From assembly GCA_003135055.1 (NCBI GenBank), contig PLDF01000361.1:1-64000 (forward strand): 64,000 bases of DNA, written 5' to 3'. Below the pieces are notes generated by a model that did not search any database, was not told where the DNA came from, and saw only the letters and a program-made list of their open reading frames with translations. The stretch comes from Bryobacterales bacterium. GTDB lineage: Bacteria > Acidobacteriota > Terriglobia > Bryobacterales > Bryobacteraceae. Position numbers and translations under genes: made by a program. Positions 44,946 through 52,691 of this stretch are shown one piece after another (position 1 is the first letter of the stretch; every line of letters begins with the position of its first letter).

Positions 44946-45251
44946 TTACTGGGCCTTCGGAGCCAGCTGCAGATTGTCCACCACGCGCACCACCTTCGGT
45001 ACGCCCCGCGCGATGGTTTCGGCCCTTGCCTTCGTTCCGGCGCTATCCACCGCTCCCGATAGCGTCACCACGCCGTTGGTTGAGTTCACGGAGATGTCGG
45101 GGACCGTAGAAAGTCCCACGTCCGACGCCAGCTTGGATTTCACTTTGGCGGTGATCTCCATATCGTTGACCTGCGCCGCCGGGGTTTCATTGGTCCGGCA
45201 GCCGGTGAGCAAGGCGCCACTCAGGGTGAGCGCGAGCAGCAGATACTTCAT
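44946..45251 (-). CDS. BON-domain lipoprotein
   Basis: A 101-residue lipoprotein: signal peptide MKYLLLALTLSGALLTGC with lipobox LTGC, so attached to a membrane. One BON domain (DMEITAKVKSKLASDVGLST, ISVNSTNGVVTLSGAVDSAG) as in OsmY-like proteins, which bind phospholipid and stabilise the envelope. Convergent with DUF1634; a 36-base gap separates it from the FAH-family gene upstream, so they may be cotranscribed. Confidence 0.9.
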   Translation of the reverse strand: MKYLLLALTLSGALLTGCRTNETPAAQVNDMEITAKVKSKLASDVGLSTVPDISVNSTNGVVTLSGAVDSAGTKARAETIARGVPKVVRVVDNLQLAPKAQ

Positions 45252-45287
45252 GGTGGTTCAGAGCCCTCGCTCCGTACGCCGCACGTC

Positions 45288-46046
45288 TCAGGCCACTGGG
45301 TTTTCCAGCACGCCGATATCCTGAATCTCCACCTGCACCACATCGCCCTTCGCCAGCTTGCGCGTGCTTCCCGGAGTCCCCGTGTAGACCACATCCCCCG
45401 GCATCAGAGTCACCCATCCGCTGATCCAGCTCACGATGGCAGGGCAGTCGAAGATCAAGTCGGACGTATACTGCCGCTGCACCACTTCTCCATTCAGCCG
45501 CGTAGTCAGCAACAGATTGGAATAATCGATGCCGGTGACTATGGCCGGTCCGAAAGGCGCAAACGTATCCGATCCCTTGGCGCGCCACCATTGCAGATCC
45601 TTGCCCGCCCCGTGCTGCCAGTTCCGCTCGCTGACATCGTTGCCGCAGGTGACGCCGAAGATGGCGTCGCGCGCTTCGTCCACGGTGACGTTCTTCGCCT
45701 GCTTGCCCATTACCACCACCAGCTCGCCTTCGTAGTGCAGATCGGTAGCGTCGCGCGGAATCGCGATCGGGCCGCCGGGGTCTTGCAGGGCGCTCAATGG
45801 CTTGTAGAAAATCTCCGGCTGAGAGGGCTGCGGCCGGCCGCCCAGATGGCTCTTGTAATTCAACCCTACGCAAAGAATCTTCGTGGGCTGGCACGGATGC
45901 AGCAATGTCACGTCCGCCAACCTGTACGTGGCCCCGGTTTCGGAATGGCTGCCGAAGAGATCGCCCGCAATTTCGCGAATGGTTTGCCCTTCCAGAATCC
46001 CATAGGAAGAGGCGGAGCCGGTACGATAGCGTGTGTATTTGGTCAC
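45288..46046 (-). CDS. Fumarylacetoacetate hydrolase-family protein
   Basis: A 252-residue FAH-fold hydrolase with the small DUF2437 domain first (YTRYRTGSASSYGILEGQTI). Core motifs: LCVGLNYKSHLGG, IFYKPLSALQDPGGPIAIP, LHYEGELVVVMG (metal Glu), GVTCGNDVSERNWQ and WVTLMPGDVVYTGTPGS. Such enzymes cleave C-C bonds in diketo acids. A plausible role is 2,4-diketo-3-deoxy-L-fuconate hydrolase, the last step of the fucose route whose operon is 24 kb away, but it may act on aromatic breakdown products instead. Confidence 0.88.
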   Translation of the reverse strand: MTKYTRYRTGSASSYGILEGQTIREIAGDLFGSHSETGATYRLADVTLLHPCQPTKILCVGLNYKSHLGGRPQPSQPEIFYKPLSALQDPGGPIAIPRDATDLHYEGELVVVMGKQAKNVTVDEARDAIFGVTCGNDVSERNWQHGAGKDLQWWRAKGSDTFAPFGPAIVTGIDYSNLLLTTRLNGEVVQRQYTSDLIFDCPAIVSWISGWVTLMPGDVVYTGTPGSTRKLAKGDVVQVEIQDIGVLENPVA

Positions 46047-46135
46047 GATCCGTTATTGTATCGTGGCCGTGGATTGCGTGAATTGGGGTGGGTTTGCCGT
46101 GGGAGTCCCGCTTGAGATAAAGTCTTGAGGATGGT

Positions 46136-47479
46136 ATGCCACGCAACAGCGCTTTAGCATCGGTGGAAATCGACGTCGCCGAAGAGCCGCGAGAGATCGC
46201 CACCCCCGAACCCGAGACGCCATTCCGCATTTTGGTGGCGGGCAATTTCAGCGGCGGCGCGGGACGTTACCGCCGGCCGATCGAGATCGACCGCGACAAT
46301 TTCGACGCCGTGATGGAGCGCGTGGGACCCGCGCTGCACCTGCCTTTCGGCAGCGCCGAAGTGGCCCTGGCATTCCGCGAAATCGACGATTTCCACCCCG
46401 ACCGCCTGTTTGAGAATCTTGCCCCGTTTCAAGCCCTGCGCGATCTGCGCGCCCGCATCGAAGACGGCTCCGCCTTGCCGCGCGCGAATTCTCAGGCCCC
46501 GGGCGCCCCGCCTGCAAGCGGCGCCGATCTCTTGCGGCAAATGATGGGCGAAGCGCCGGCTGCCGCCGCGGCTCCGAAACGCAGCGACTGGGACCAGATG
46601 CTGCACGACCTGGTGGCCCCGTATGCGGCGCCGGGCGACGACCCCCGAAAAGCGGAAATGATCGCGCAGACCGATCGCGCCATCGCCGGGGAGATGCGCG
46701 CCGTTCTGCACCATGCGCAATTTCAATCGCTCGAAGCCGCGTGGCGCGGCCTCTACTTCCTGACGCGGCGCCTGGAAACCGGCGAGAATCTGCGGATCTT
46801 TCTCCTCGATCTGCCTCAAGCCGAACTCACCAGCGCCGGATTGCGCCGCGCCACCGGCGACGACGAGTGGGGCCTGCTTGCCGGCCTTTACTATTTCGGC
46901 CCGGCGGACGAAGATCTGCTGAAAGAGATCTCCTTCGTGGCGCGAATCGCCGGCGCCCCATTCATTTCCGGTCTGGCGCCGGATGTCGTCGGTCTCACGA
47001 AGGCGTTCGGCGAGCTGCGCCAATCGGCGTACGCGCGATGGATCGGCCTGGCGATGCCGCGGTTTCTTCTGCGCCTGCCCTACGGAAAGGATGCCTCGGA
47101 AACCGAATCGTTCGCTTTCGAAGAACTATTCAAAGAGGGCGAGCTATCGAAAGTACCCGAGCACGAGCGTTATCTCTGGGGCCACCCGGCCATCGGCTGC
47201 GCGTATCTGCTGGGCGAAGCGTTCACGCGATTCGGTTGGCGCATGCGGCCCGGCGCCGTGCAGGAAATCGACGGCCTTCCCGCGCACACTTATCGCGAAG
47301 ACGGCGACGTGCAGTTGAAACCGTGCGCGGAAGTGCTGCTCACCGAAGACGCCGCCGAGATTCTGCTCGACCGCGGATTCATGCCGCTGGCGTCCATTAA
47401 GGGAACGGACCGCGTGCGCCTGGTCCGCTTTCAATCGGTGGCCGAGCCGCCCGCGCCGCTGGCCGGCCGCTGGAATTAG
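46136..47479 (+). CDS. Lone TssB-TssC-like contractile sheath protein
   Basis: A 447-residue protein that joins both T6SS sheath subunits. Residues about 28-120 look like TssB/VipA (FRILVAGNFSGG, RRPIEIDRDNFDAVM, FREIDDFHPDRLFENLAPFQ, LRDLRARIED). After a proline/alanine-rich linker, residues about 155-440 look like TssC/VipB (FQSLEAAWRGLYFLTRRLET, GLLAGLYYFGPADEDLL, RWIGLAMPRFLLRLPYG, YLWGHPAIGCAYLLGEAF). GAGG lies 5 bases before the ATG. No other secretion gene is nearby. It may be an orphan sheath or belong to an atypical injection system encoded elsewhere. Confidence 0.82.
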   Translation: MPRNSALASVEIDVAEEPREIATPEPETPFRILVAGNFSGGAGRYRRPIEIDRDNFDAVMERVGPALHLPFGSAEVALAFREIDDFHPDRLFENLAPFQALRDLRARIEDGSALPRANSQAPGAPPASGADLLRQMMGEAPAAAAAPKRSDWDQMLHDLVAPYAAPGDDPRKAEMIAQTDRAIAGEMRAVLHHAQFQSLEAAWRGLYFLTRRLETGENLRIFLLDLPQAELTSAGLRRATGDDEWGLLAGLYYFGPADEDLLKEISFVARIAGAPFISGLAPDVVGLTKAFGELRQSAYARWIGLAMPRFLLRLPYGKDASETESFAFEELFKEGELSKVPEHERYLWGHPAIGCAYLLGEAFTRFGWRMRPGAVQEIDGLPAHTYREDGDVQLKPCAEVLLTEDAAEILLDRGFMPLASIKGTDRVRLVRFQSVAEPPAPLAGRWN

Positions 47480-47482
47480 TAC

Positions 47483-47502
47483 GACAGGCCTCTTGGCCTG
47501 TC
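47483..47502. repeat. Hairpin of the GACNGGCC family
   Basis: Perfect GACAGGCC-TCTT-GGCCTGTC, 3 bases after the sheath gene stop. Possible terminator-like hairpin, with no T-run. Confidence 0.7.
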
Positions 47503-47732
47503 GACGGGCTCTTGCTCTTGCCCGGTTTTGAGTTTTCGAGGGCGGACAGCGCCGATTATGAAACATCAGACCTGAAACATTCAAGCCCGCTGTTTACATG
47601 GCCTCGCTGCCTGTATCAAGTTCTACCCTTTGTGGAACGTCCGCTCTGGGGCAATGATGGGCATCATCGCGGGGAAGTTCCGAGGGCGCATCCTCGACAA
47701 GATCGCCAGATCCCTTTTCGTGGCAAGTTATC

Positions 47733-47975
47733 GTGAAGGCTGTGGCTGGAGGTCATTTCCCACTATGGAAGCGTCGGATTATTACGAGCCTCCCCTTCCT
47801 TTTCGCCGCAACTGCCCTCTTTGCACAGGCGCCCCCGAGTCCGCAGGCCGGTCAAGTGAAAGTCAATTCCACCGACGGGCGGCGTTATGTGCGGATACCT
47901 CCGGGTAGGTTCACGATGGGCTGTTCGCCCGGGGACAGCGAGTGCGATGCTTCGGTGATCGGACACAGTCCCGCG
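47733..47975 (+). pseudogene. Truncated formylglycine-generating-enzyme-like gene
   Basis: The frame opens with a signal peptide (LPFLFAATALFAQAPP) followed by VKVNSTDGRRYVRIPPGRFT and MGCSPGDSECD, the usual N-terminus of secreted FGE-sulfatase/SUMF1-like proteins. The match stops after SECD, where a charged KPxHxVTL stretch is expected, and the frame drifts. The HigBA locus begins immediately after, so that locus or a deletion may have removed the rest. Only about 70 of some 250 residues remain. Confidence 0.72.
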
Positions 47976-47976
47976 C

Positions 47977-48270
47977 TTAAAGCGACGGATGCTCGACAAG
48001 GCGCGGGATGTTCATTTTGCGTTGGTGCTTTCGTGCCTGGGCAAGATCATACGCGCCCTGCATTCGCAGCCACATGTCGGCGCTGCCACCGAAAGCCTTT
48101 TCAAAACGCAGCGCCATCTCAGGCGAGACGGCGCTTCTACCTTGCAACACATTGTGCAGCTGCTGGCGGGTGATCTTCATCGTTTTCGCTGCCTCGGCCA
48201 CACTTAAATTAAGTTCGTCAAGGTTCGCCTTGGCGAGTGCCCCGGGGTGAACCGGATTTTTCATCGGCAT
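47977..48270 (-). CDS. higA: HigA-family antitoxin
   Basis: A 97-residue helix-turn-helix antitoxin from the ATG at 48270, with AGGAGGG about 6-10 bases upstream. VHPGALAKANLDELNLSVAE, MKITRQQLHNVLQGRSAVSP and EMALRFEKAFGGSADMWLRM are the HigA/XRE signatures. It would bind HigB and repress its own promoter. It is intact and follows the toxin, the order usual for this family (toxin first). Confidence 0.92.
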   Translation of the reverse strand: MPMKNPVHPGALAKANLDELNLSVAEAAKTMKITRQQLHNVLQGRSAVSPEMALRFEKAFGGSADMWLRMQGAYDLAQARKHQRKMNIPRLVEHPSL

Positions 48271-48283
48271 AGCATCGTCCCTC

Positions 48284-48583
48284 CTAATGGTAATCTTCCA
48301 AATCCACGTCGTAGGCATCGCCTCACTCAAAGCGGAAGGTCACCCGCCAGTTGGCCCTTACCGTCACCGCCCAGACACTTTTGCGGTTGCCCTTGAGCGG
48401 ATGCAATCGAAACGTGGGCTGGTTCATATCCTGCACGTCGCTGGCCTGGTCCAGCGCCGAAACGATTAACCGCAAACGGTCAACTTGATCGGCTTTAACC
48501 CTTCGGGCATCGTCCTGTTCGAACAAGTTCCGCAGGCCCTTATGTTTAAAGCTCGCGATCGTCACCCGAATGTAAAACGTCAA
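48284..48583 (-). pseudogene. higB: HigB toxin with premature stop
   Basis: The frame IASFKHKGLRNLFEQDDARR, FRLHPLKGNRKSVWAVTVRA, NWRVTFRFE then hits TGA at 48325-48323. Read on in the same frame it gives GDAYDVDLEDYH and TAG (48286-48284), exactly the normal HigB C-terminus. So one nonsense change removes the last 13 codons of a 99-codon gene. HigB is a ribosome-dependent mRNA nuclease. The truncated toxin may still be partly active, but the lost end is conserved in the family. Confidence 0.85.
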
Positions 48584-48775
48584 TTGACGTTTGTCAACAA
48601 GGAAGTGCTGCGTTCTAGTGTTTCGCGAAGGACCCTTTGTGGAACAGCGTTAATTGGCTTTGCTTCTCCCCGAGTTGTGCCTGACAGCTGCCGGATAGCG
48701 GGTCGATAAGGGCTTGGTCAAGAATTTTCGGCGGCGCTTCGCGCCGCAGAGAAACACGGGCGGGTCTTTAAGGGG

Positions 48776-49207
48776 TCAACACCATGAGTCGGGAAACACG
48801 TTGAAGTCATCGCGGTTGAAAGTGTAAATCCGATTGATCCCGTTGGCTTGCATGGTGGCGACGATTCGCAAATCGAATACGTTTGCGCCGGTGACGGGGT
48901 GACGCTGCAACAGTTGCATCCATCCGGCAACCGCGCGGGCCGGGGCCGGCAACACTTGCAGGCCGGGAAGCGCCAGCATAGCCGAAATTATGCTCAATGC
49001 CTCCGTTGGAGAGGAAACCAAAACAACCCGGCGCGGGTTGGTGATGACCGAATAAAGCTCACACAGTATTTGCGACGTGACATAAATTGTTACCGAAGGG
49101 TCGCTGGCTGCTTCCAGCAAAGCGCGTGAGGCTGCGTGCCGCGGGGCGTCTACGTCCACGGCATAGGCCAGAACGTTCGCGTCGAGGACACCCGGATCAA
49201 CGGACAT
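48776..49207 (-). CDS. vapC: PIN-domain toxin VapC
   Basis: A 143-residue PIN nuclease. The four acidic positions are visible: Asp in GVLDANVLAYAVDVDAPRH, Glu in ILCELYSVITN, Asp in GANVFDLRIVATM, Asp in YTFNRDDFNVFP. VapC cleaves initiator tRNA or rRNA when freed from its antitoxin. Its start overlaps the VapB-like gene by 11 bases. No lesion seen. Confidence 0.9.
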   Translation of the reverse strand: MSVDPGVLDANVLAYAVDVDAPRHAASRALLEAASDPSVTIYVTSQILCELYSVITNPRRVVLVSSPTEALSIISAMLALPGLQVLPAPARAVAGWMQLLQRHPVTGANVFDLRIVATMQANGINRIYTFNRDDFNVFPDSWC

Positions 49208-49409
49208 CGTCGTAGATTTCGCGCCGGTGGAGATCTCCGATCACTCCCAGATGCAACCGTGGCAGCTTGGGGGCTGCGCCGCCGCCGGCGATGTGGGCCG
49301 CCGTTGTGCGTTCGCCGATGAGCCGTTCCAATAATGCATCCACGGAAACACCCTGCCGCCGTGCCTCGTCATTGATGCGGGCTTCGGTTTCGCTGGAAAT
49401 TTCGATCAT
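49197..49409 (-). CDS. vapB: VapB-type antitoxin
   Basis: A 70-residue antitoxin, with GAGGAG about 8 bases before the ATG. MIEISSETEARINDEARRQG then VSVDALLERLIGE is a ribbon-helix-helix or AbrB-like N-terminal region; the C-terminus (LPRLHLGVIGDLHRREIYDD) should wrap the toxin groove. First gene of the vapBC pair. Confidence 0.85.
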   Translation of the reverse strand: MIEISSETEARINDEARRQGVSVDALLERLIGERTTAAHIAGGGAAPKLPRLHLGVIGDLHRREIYDDVR

Positions 49410-49563
49410 GGGCTTGCTCCTCTTTTCCGGTTACCGTGACGGCCGATTTTACGCCACTTCAGCGGCTTTGACAGGCGTGGCTGTTGTGCCGGTATTGTGT
49501 TTGTACAGTGTTCACGCTCATGGCAACGCGAGAATTTTAGCGGACCGAGTCAGCCGCCCCGAT

Positions 49564-50787
49564 TCACCGCGGCGTAATCAATCCGCCCAGCTTATCCTGC
49601 TCTCCGCCCGCGGCCCGCGGGAACCGTGTGGAATAAGCCTCCGGATACTTAATTCCCGACCCGGTGTTGTAGATCACGATCCGGTCCGTCGCCTTCAAAA
49701 ACTCCGAAGCCAGCAGCTTCTCCAGCGCCGCGATGCACGCCGCGCCTTCGGGCGCCGCGTAGATCCCTTCATCGGATGCCATGCGGATTCCGGCGTCCAG
49801 CATCTCATCGTCGCTCACCGCGATGGCCGTCCCGCCCGATGCCCGCACAGCATCCAGCACCAGAAAATCGCCCAGCGCCTTGGGCACGCGCAGCCCGCTG
49901 GCGATGGTATGCGCGTTATCGAAGAAGCGGCTGCGCGGCTCGCCCTCTTCGAACGCGCGGATAATGGGCGCGCACCCTTCCGCCTGCACCGCAACCATTT
50001 TGGGACGCCGGGCGCCAATCCAGCCCAGCTTCTCCATTTCCTCGAAGGCCTTCCACATGCCGATCAGTCCTACCCCGCCGCCGGTCGGATAGAAGATGGC
50101 ATCGGGCAGCTCCCAATCCATCTGTTCGGCAACCTCATAGCCCATGGTCTTCTTGCCCTCGATGCGGTACGGCTCTTTGAGCGTGCTGACGTCGAACCAG
50201 CCTTCCTTGGGACCGCGCTCGGCGACAATCTTCCCGCAATCGCTGATCAGCCCGTCGACCAGCGTCACGTTGGCGCCATAAGCTTTGCATTCCAGGTAGT
50301 TCGCCTGCGGGACGTCGCTCGGCATAAAGATGTGCGATTCAATCCCGGCCGCAGCCGCATAGGCGGCCAGCGCGCTGGCCGCGTTTCCAGCCGAGGGAAT
50401 CGCCACCTTGCGCACGCCCAGCTCGACGCACATCGAGATCGCGCACGAGAGCCCGCGCGCCTTGAAGCTTCCGGTCGGGTTCAGCCCTTCGTCCTTCACC
50501 CACAGCCATTCGGCGCCCAAGCGCGCTCCGAGGCGCCTGGTGCGGATGAGCGGCGTCCAGCCTTCACCCAGGGAGACGATGGCCTGATCGGCGGGCGGCA
50601 GAACCGGGGCGTACCGCCACATGCTGGAGACGCCGTTCGGCACGTCGCGCCGCCGCCAGCGCGTGCGGATGAGATCGAGATCGTAGCGGACCAGCAACGG
50701 TCCGCCGCAAGCGCAAAGGTTCTGAACGGTCCCGGCGTCAAACCGCTGGTTACACAGACTGCATTCCAGATGCGTAGCTTTCGACAT
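49564..50787 (-). CDS. thrC: Threonine synthase
   Basis: A 407-residue PLP enzyme converting O-phosphohomoserine to threonine. The N-terminal zinc-ribbon cysteines are Cys9, Cys12, Cys25 and Cys27 (LECSLCNQRF, LCACGG), a form seen in one threonine-synthase subclass. The PLP lysine is Lys109 in NPTGSFKARG. IPSAGNAASALAAYAAAAG, YPTGGGVGLIGMWKAF and IYNTGSGIKYP bind phosphate and PLP. Apparently monocistronic; other thr genes not in window. Confidence 0.93.
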   Translation of the reverse strand: MSKATHLECSLCNQRFDAGTVQNLCACGGPLLVRYDLDLIRTRWRRRDVPNGVSSMWRYAPVLPPADQAIVSLGEGWTPLIRTRRLGARLGAEWLWVKDEGLNPTGSFKARGLSCAISMCVELGVRKVAIPSAGNAASALAAYAAAAGIESHIFMPSDVPQANYLECKAYGANVTLVDGLISDCGKIVAERGPKEGWFDVSTLKEPYRIEGKKTMGYEVAEQMDWELPDAIFYPTGGGVGLIGMWKAFEEMEKLGWIGARRPKMVAVQAEGCAPIIRAFEEGEPRSRFFDNAHTIASGLRVPKALGDFLVLDAVRASGGTAIAVSDDEMLDAGIRMASDEGIYAAPEGAACIAALEKLLASEFLKATDRIVIYNTGSGIKYPEAYSTRFPRAAGGEQDKLGGLITPR

Positions 50788-51337
50788 GGAAATACGAGTC
50801 TAACATCGGACAGCGGAGTTCGCGGCTCTAAGGGCATGACCACCATGACCACCGGTTCCGCCGCAAGCGCGGTGCGCCGAGGCCCGCGCGGAAAGCATGC
50901 GGCACTAGCCAAACAGCGTCAGCCGCGTCCGCCGGCCACACAACCCGCGAAGGCCCCGCGGCGTCCGGCTTGGCGCGAAGTCTCGCAGTTTCTGTTAACG
51001 GAGCGCGAAGCGGAACCCGATGCCGCGCAAGGCGACGCGGATCGCCGCAGACTACCGGCTATACAGCGAAGCCGGCGCAGGCCGCTTGCGGGAGATCTGG
51101 TGTATCGCGCCGCACCGGCCGCGCATGTTGGACGCAGCTTCCATCGCGGGCGTAACGCGCAGGGGCTGGTGAGCGCGCCGGGTCTCGCGACCGCAGGGTC
51201 CTGCGATTAAGTTGGCGCCAAGCGAAGTGCACAGCCCGCGGTTTCTCCCACTTCTTGCCAAGGGCGGCCCCGCTCTCCGCAGGCCGCCGCCAGGATCGAC
51301 GCACCTTAGGGCGCCACCCGTGTGAGAATCGAATGGA
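50788..51337. other. Spacer with an unassigned frame
   Basis: About 550 bases with no gene I can name. A plus frame near 51020-51172 reads MPRKATRIAADYRLYSEAGA and GRLREIWCIAPHRPRML. It is open and looks protein-like, but it has no good ribosome site. Confidence 0.4.
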
Positions 51338-51751
51338 ATGACGCGCCGCCTCTCTATAACGCTTGCCGTCGCACTTGCCGCTTGTGGCGAGAAGGCCACG
51401 CTGCCGCCCGATCTCTTTCCGCAAACCGTGAGCGGCGTGTGGAACCGGACCGAGTTGCGCGATCTGCCCGTGGACGAATCGCCCGACCCGGTGCCGCGCA
51501 ACAGCGTGGTGCAGATCCGAACCGCGGCGTACAAGGGGCCGGGCGACCTGGAAGCGCGCGTTTATTTGCTGGATTCGGCTGAAGTGGGAGCCGCGCTGGG
51601 CACGCGCTGGAGACCGTCGGCGGATACGGTGTTTTTCAATCACGGACGTTACTTTGTGGTGATCAAGTGGCAATCGCCGGATCGTAAGGCGCTACAGGAG
51701 TTTGTGGCGGAGCTGCAGAAGAAGTTGGGGGCGGTGGCGGTAAAGCGATAG
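51338..51751 (+). CDS. Putative small lipoprotein
   Basis: A 137-residue exported protein: MTRRLSITLAVALAACGEK has a lipobox-like LAAC, so probably lipid-anchored. The rest includes VSGVWNRTELRDLPVDESPD, a beta-rich middle and a C-terminal helix (ALQEFVAELQKKLG). Function unknown. The RBS is weak. Confidence 0.6.
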   Translation: MTRRLSITLAVALAACGEKATLPPDLFPQTVSGVWNRTELRDLPVDESPDPVPRNSVVQIRTAAYKGPGDLEARVYLLDSAEVGAALGTRWRPSADTVFFNHGRYFVVIKWQSPDRKALQEFVAELQKKLGAVAVKR

Positions 51752-52110
51752 GCGCTCCCAGTCCTAGCCCCGATGCCTCTACCGGCTATGATCGGACCCA
51801 CGACCGTAATGTAAGGGAGTGGTTTCGAGCAAGAGCGAAATATCGCGCGGTCACATCGCTAGCGCACAGTGACGGGGCGAAACTCGTGTCCCCGGAGGAC
51901 AGTCAGTCCGGCTTAGTAGGAAGAGCACGCAGAGAGAGCGGCGAGGGCTTGATTTTCGAAGCGTATACTCGCGATTGACGAGCGGTTTCAATCGGGCCGC
52001 ACTGACAGCTCAATGCGCGCTGAGGCCGGATCCGCGGAAGCTTGCCGATGCGGGACGATACCGTTCGCCAGGTTCAAGCGGGCTGTGCGCCCGCCCGGTT
52101 AGAAGGACTT
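51752..52110. other. Spacer with a GACCGTAA-type repeat
   Basis: No gene recognised. Contains the repeat at 51784-51825 and ends at the winged-helix regulator (convergent). Confidence 0.5.
51784..51825 (+). repeat. Dispersed element, GACCGTAA family, copy 4
   Basis: GGCTATGATCGGACCCACGA then CCGTAATGTAAGGGAGTGGTTT, the same order (ATCGGANCC, ACGACCGTAA, GAGTGGTT) as copy 2 at 17729-17764. Confidence 0.75.
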
Positions 52111-52497
52111 CTATGCGCCTAGAGCGATGGCGGGCTTACTGAGGGTGGTCTGAAAAAAGCGCGGCGCATGGAACGGCTGGAAGCGGTAGCCAATGCCGAA
52201 AATCGTCTCGATGTACTGGTCTGCGAACCCGCCCAACTTCTTGCGCAGCCTGCGCACGTGGACGTCCAGCGTGCGCGTGCGAATCTCCGCGCCATAGCCC
52301 CAAACCCGCATCAGCAGGGCCTCCCGCGGGATAATCTCGCCGGCGTGCTGCACCAGAAGGGCAAGCAGATCGTACTCCTTCCGGGTCAATGTCATGCGTT
52401 GGTTGTCGAGTATGGCGGCTTGCTGATCGAAATCGATCGCCAGGTGTTCGTCACGATAAGGCGGAATCCGATTATTACTGGTAAGATGCGGTCCCAT
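52111..52497 (-). CDS. Orphan winged-helix OmpR/PhoB-type DNA-binding protein
   Basis: A 128-residue protein made only of the output domain of OmpR/PhoB regulators: MTLTRKEYDLLALLVQHAGE, IIPREALLMRVWGY, TRTLDVHVRRLRKKLGG and IETIFGIGYRF. There is no receiver domain and no kinase beside it. AAGGAG lies 5 bases before the ATG. Two direct repeats with 11-base spacing lie upstream (52558-52579), the spacing such proteins bind, so it may regulate itself. Confidence 0.85.
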   Translation of the reverse strand: MGPHLTSNNRIPPYRDEHLAIDFDQQAAILDNQRMTLTRKEYDLLALLVQHAGEIIPREALLMRVWGYGAEIRTRTLDVHVRRLRKKLGGFADQYIETIFGIGYRFQPFHAPRFFQTTLSKPAIALGA

Positions 52498-52557
52498 AAC
52501 CTCTCCTTTTAAGCTCTACTTAGATCCTACGGGCGAGCGCCCGAAAGGTGATGGTTG

Positions 52558-52579
52558 ACTTGTAAAAACTTTGTAAAAA
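52558..52579 (-). promoter_or_regulatory. 11-bp-spaced direct repeat upstream of the winged-helix gene
   Basis: On the minus strand TTTTTACAAAG is followed directly by TTTTTACAAGT: two 11-base units, about 60 bases before the regulator ATG. OmpR/PhoB-class proteins bind head-to-tail sites with an 11-base period. Confidence 0.45.
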
Positions 52580-52676
52580 GGGCCGCGTAGAGCTTGCTTA
52601 TTCGATGATGAGCGTGCCTCCGGCCCATGGCCAAGCCCTGACGCAAAACCGGGCAGGCCCATGCGCCCGCGCCACT

Positions 52677-52682
52677 TATAAT
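52677..52682 (+). promoter_or_regulatory. Candidate -10 box of gatB
   Basis: TATAAT ends 9 bases before the gatB GTG, so transcription would begin only a few bases upstream and the mRNA would be almost leaderless. No matching -35 seen. Confidence 0.35.
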
Positions 52683-52691
52683 AGATTCACC

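Noticed and set aside
48731-48747. GCGGCGC-TTC-GCGCCGC hairpin as terminator of vapC
   Set aside because: The stem is perfect but neither strand has the T-run expected of an intrinsic terminator.
49267-51210. 647-residue open frame on the plus strand
   Set aside because: Antisense to vapB and thrC; no signature or start signal.
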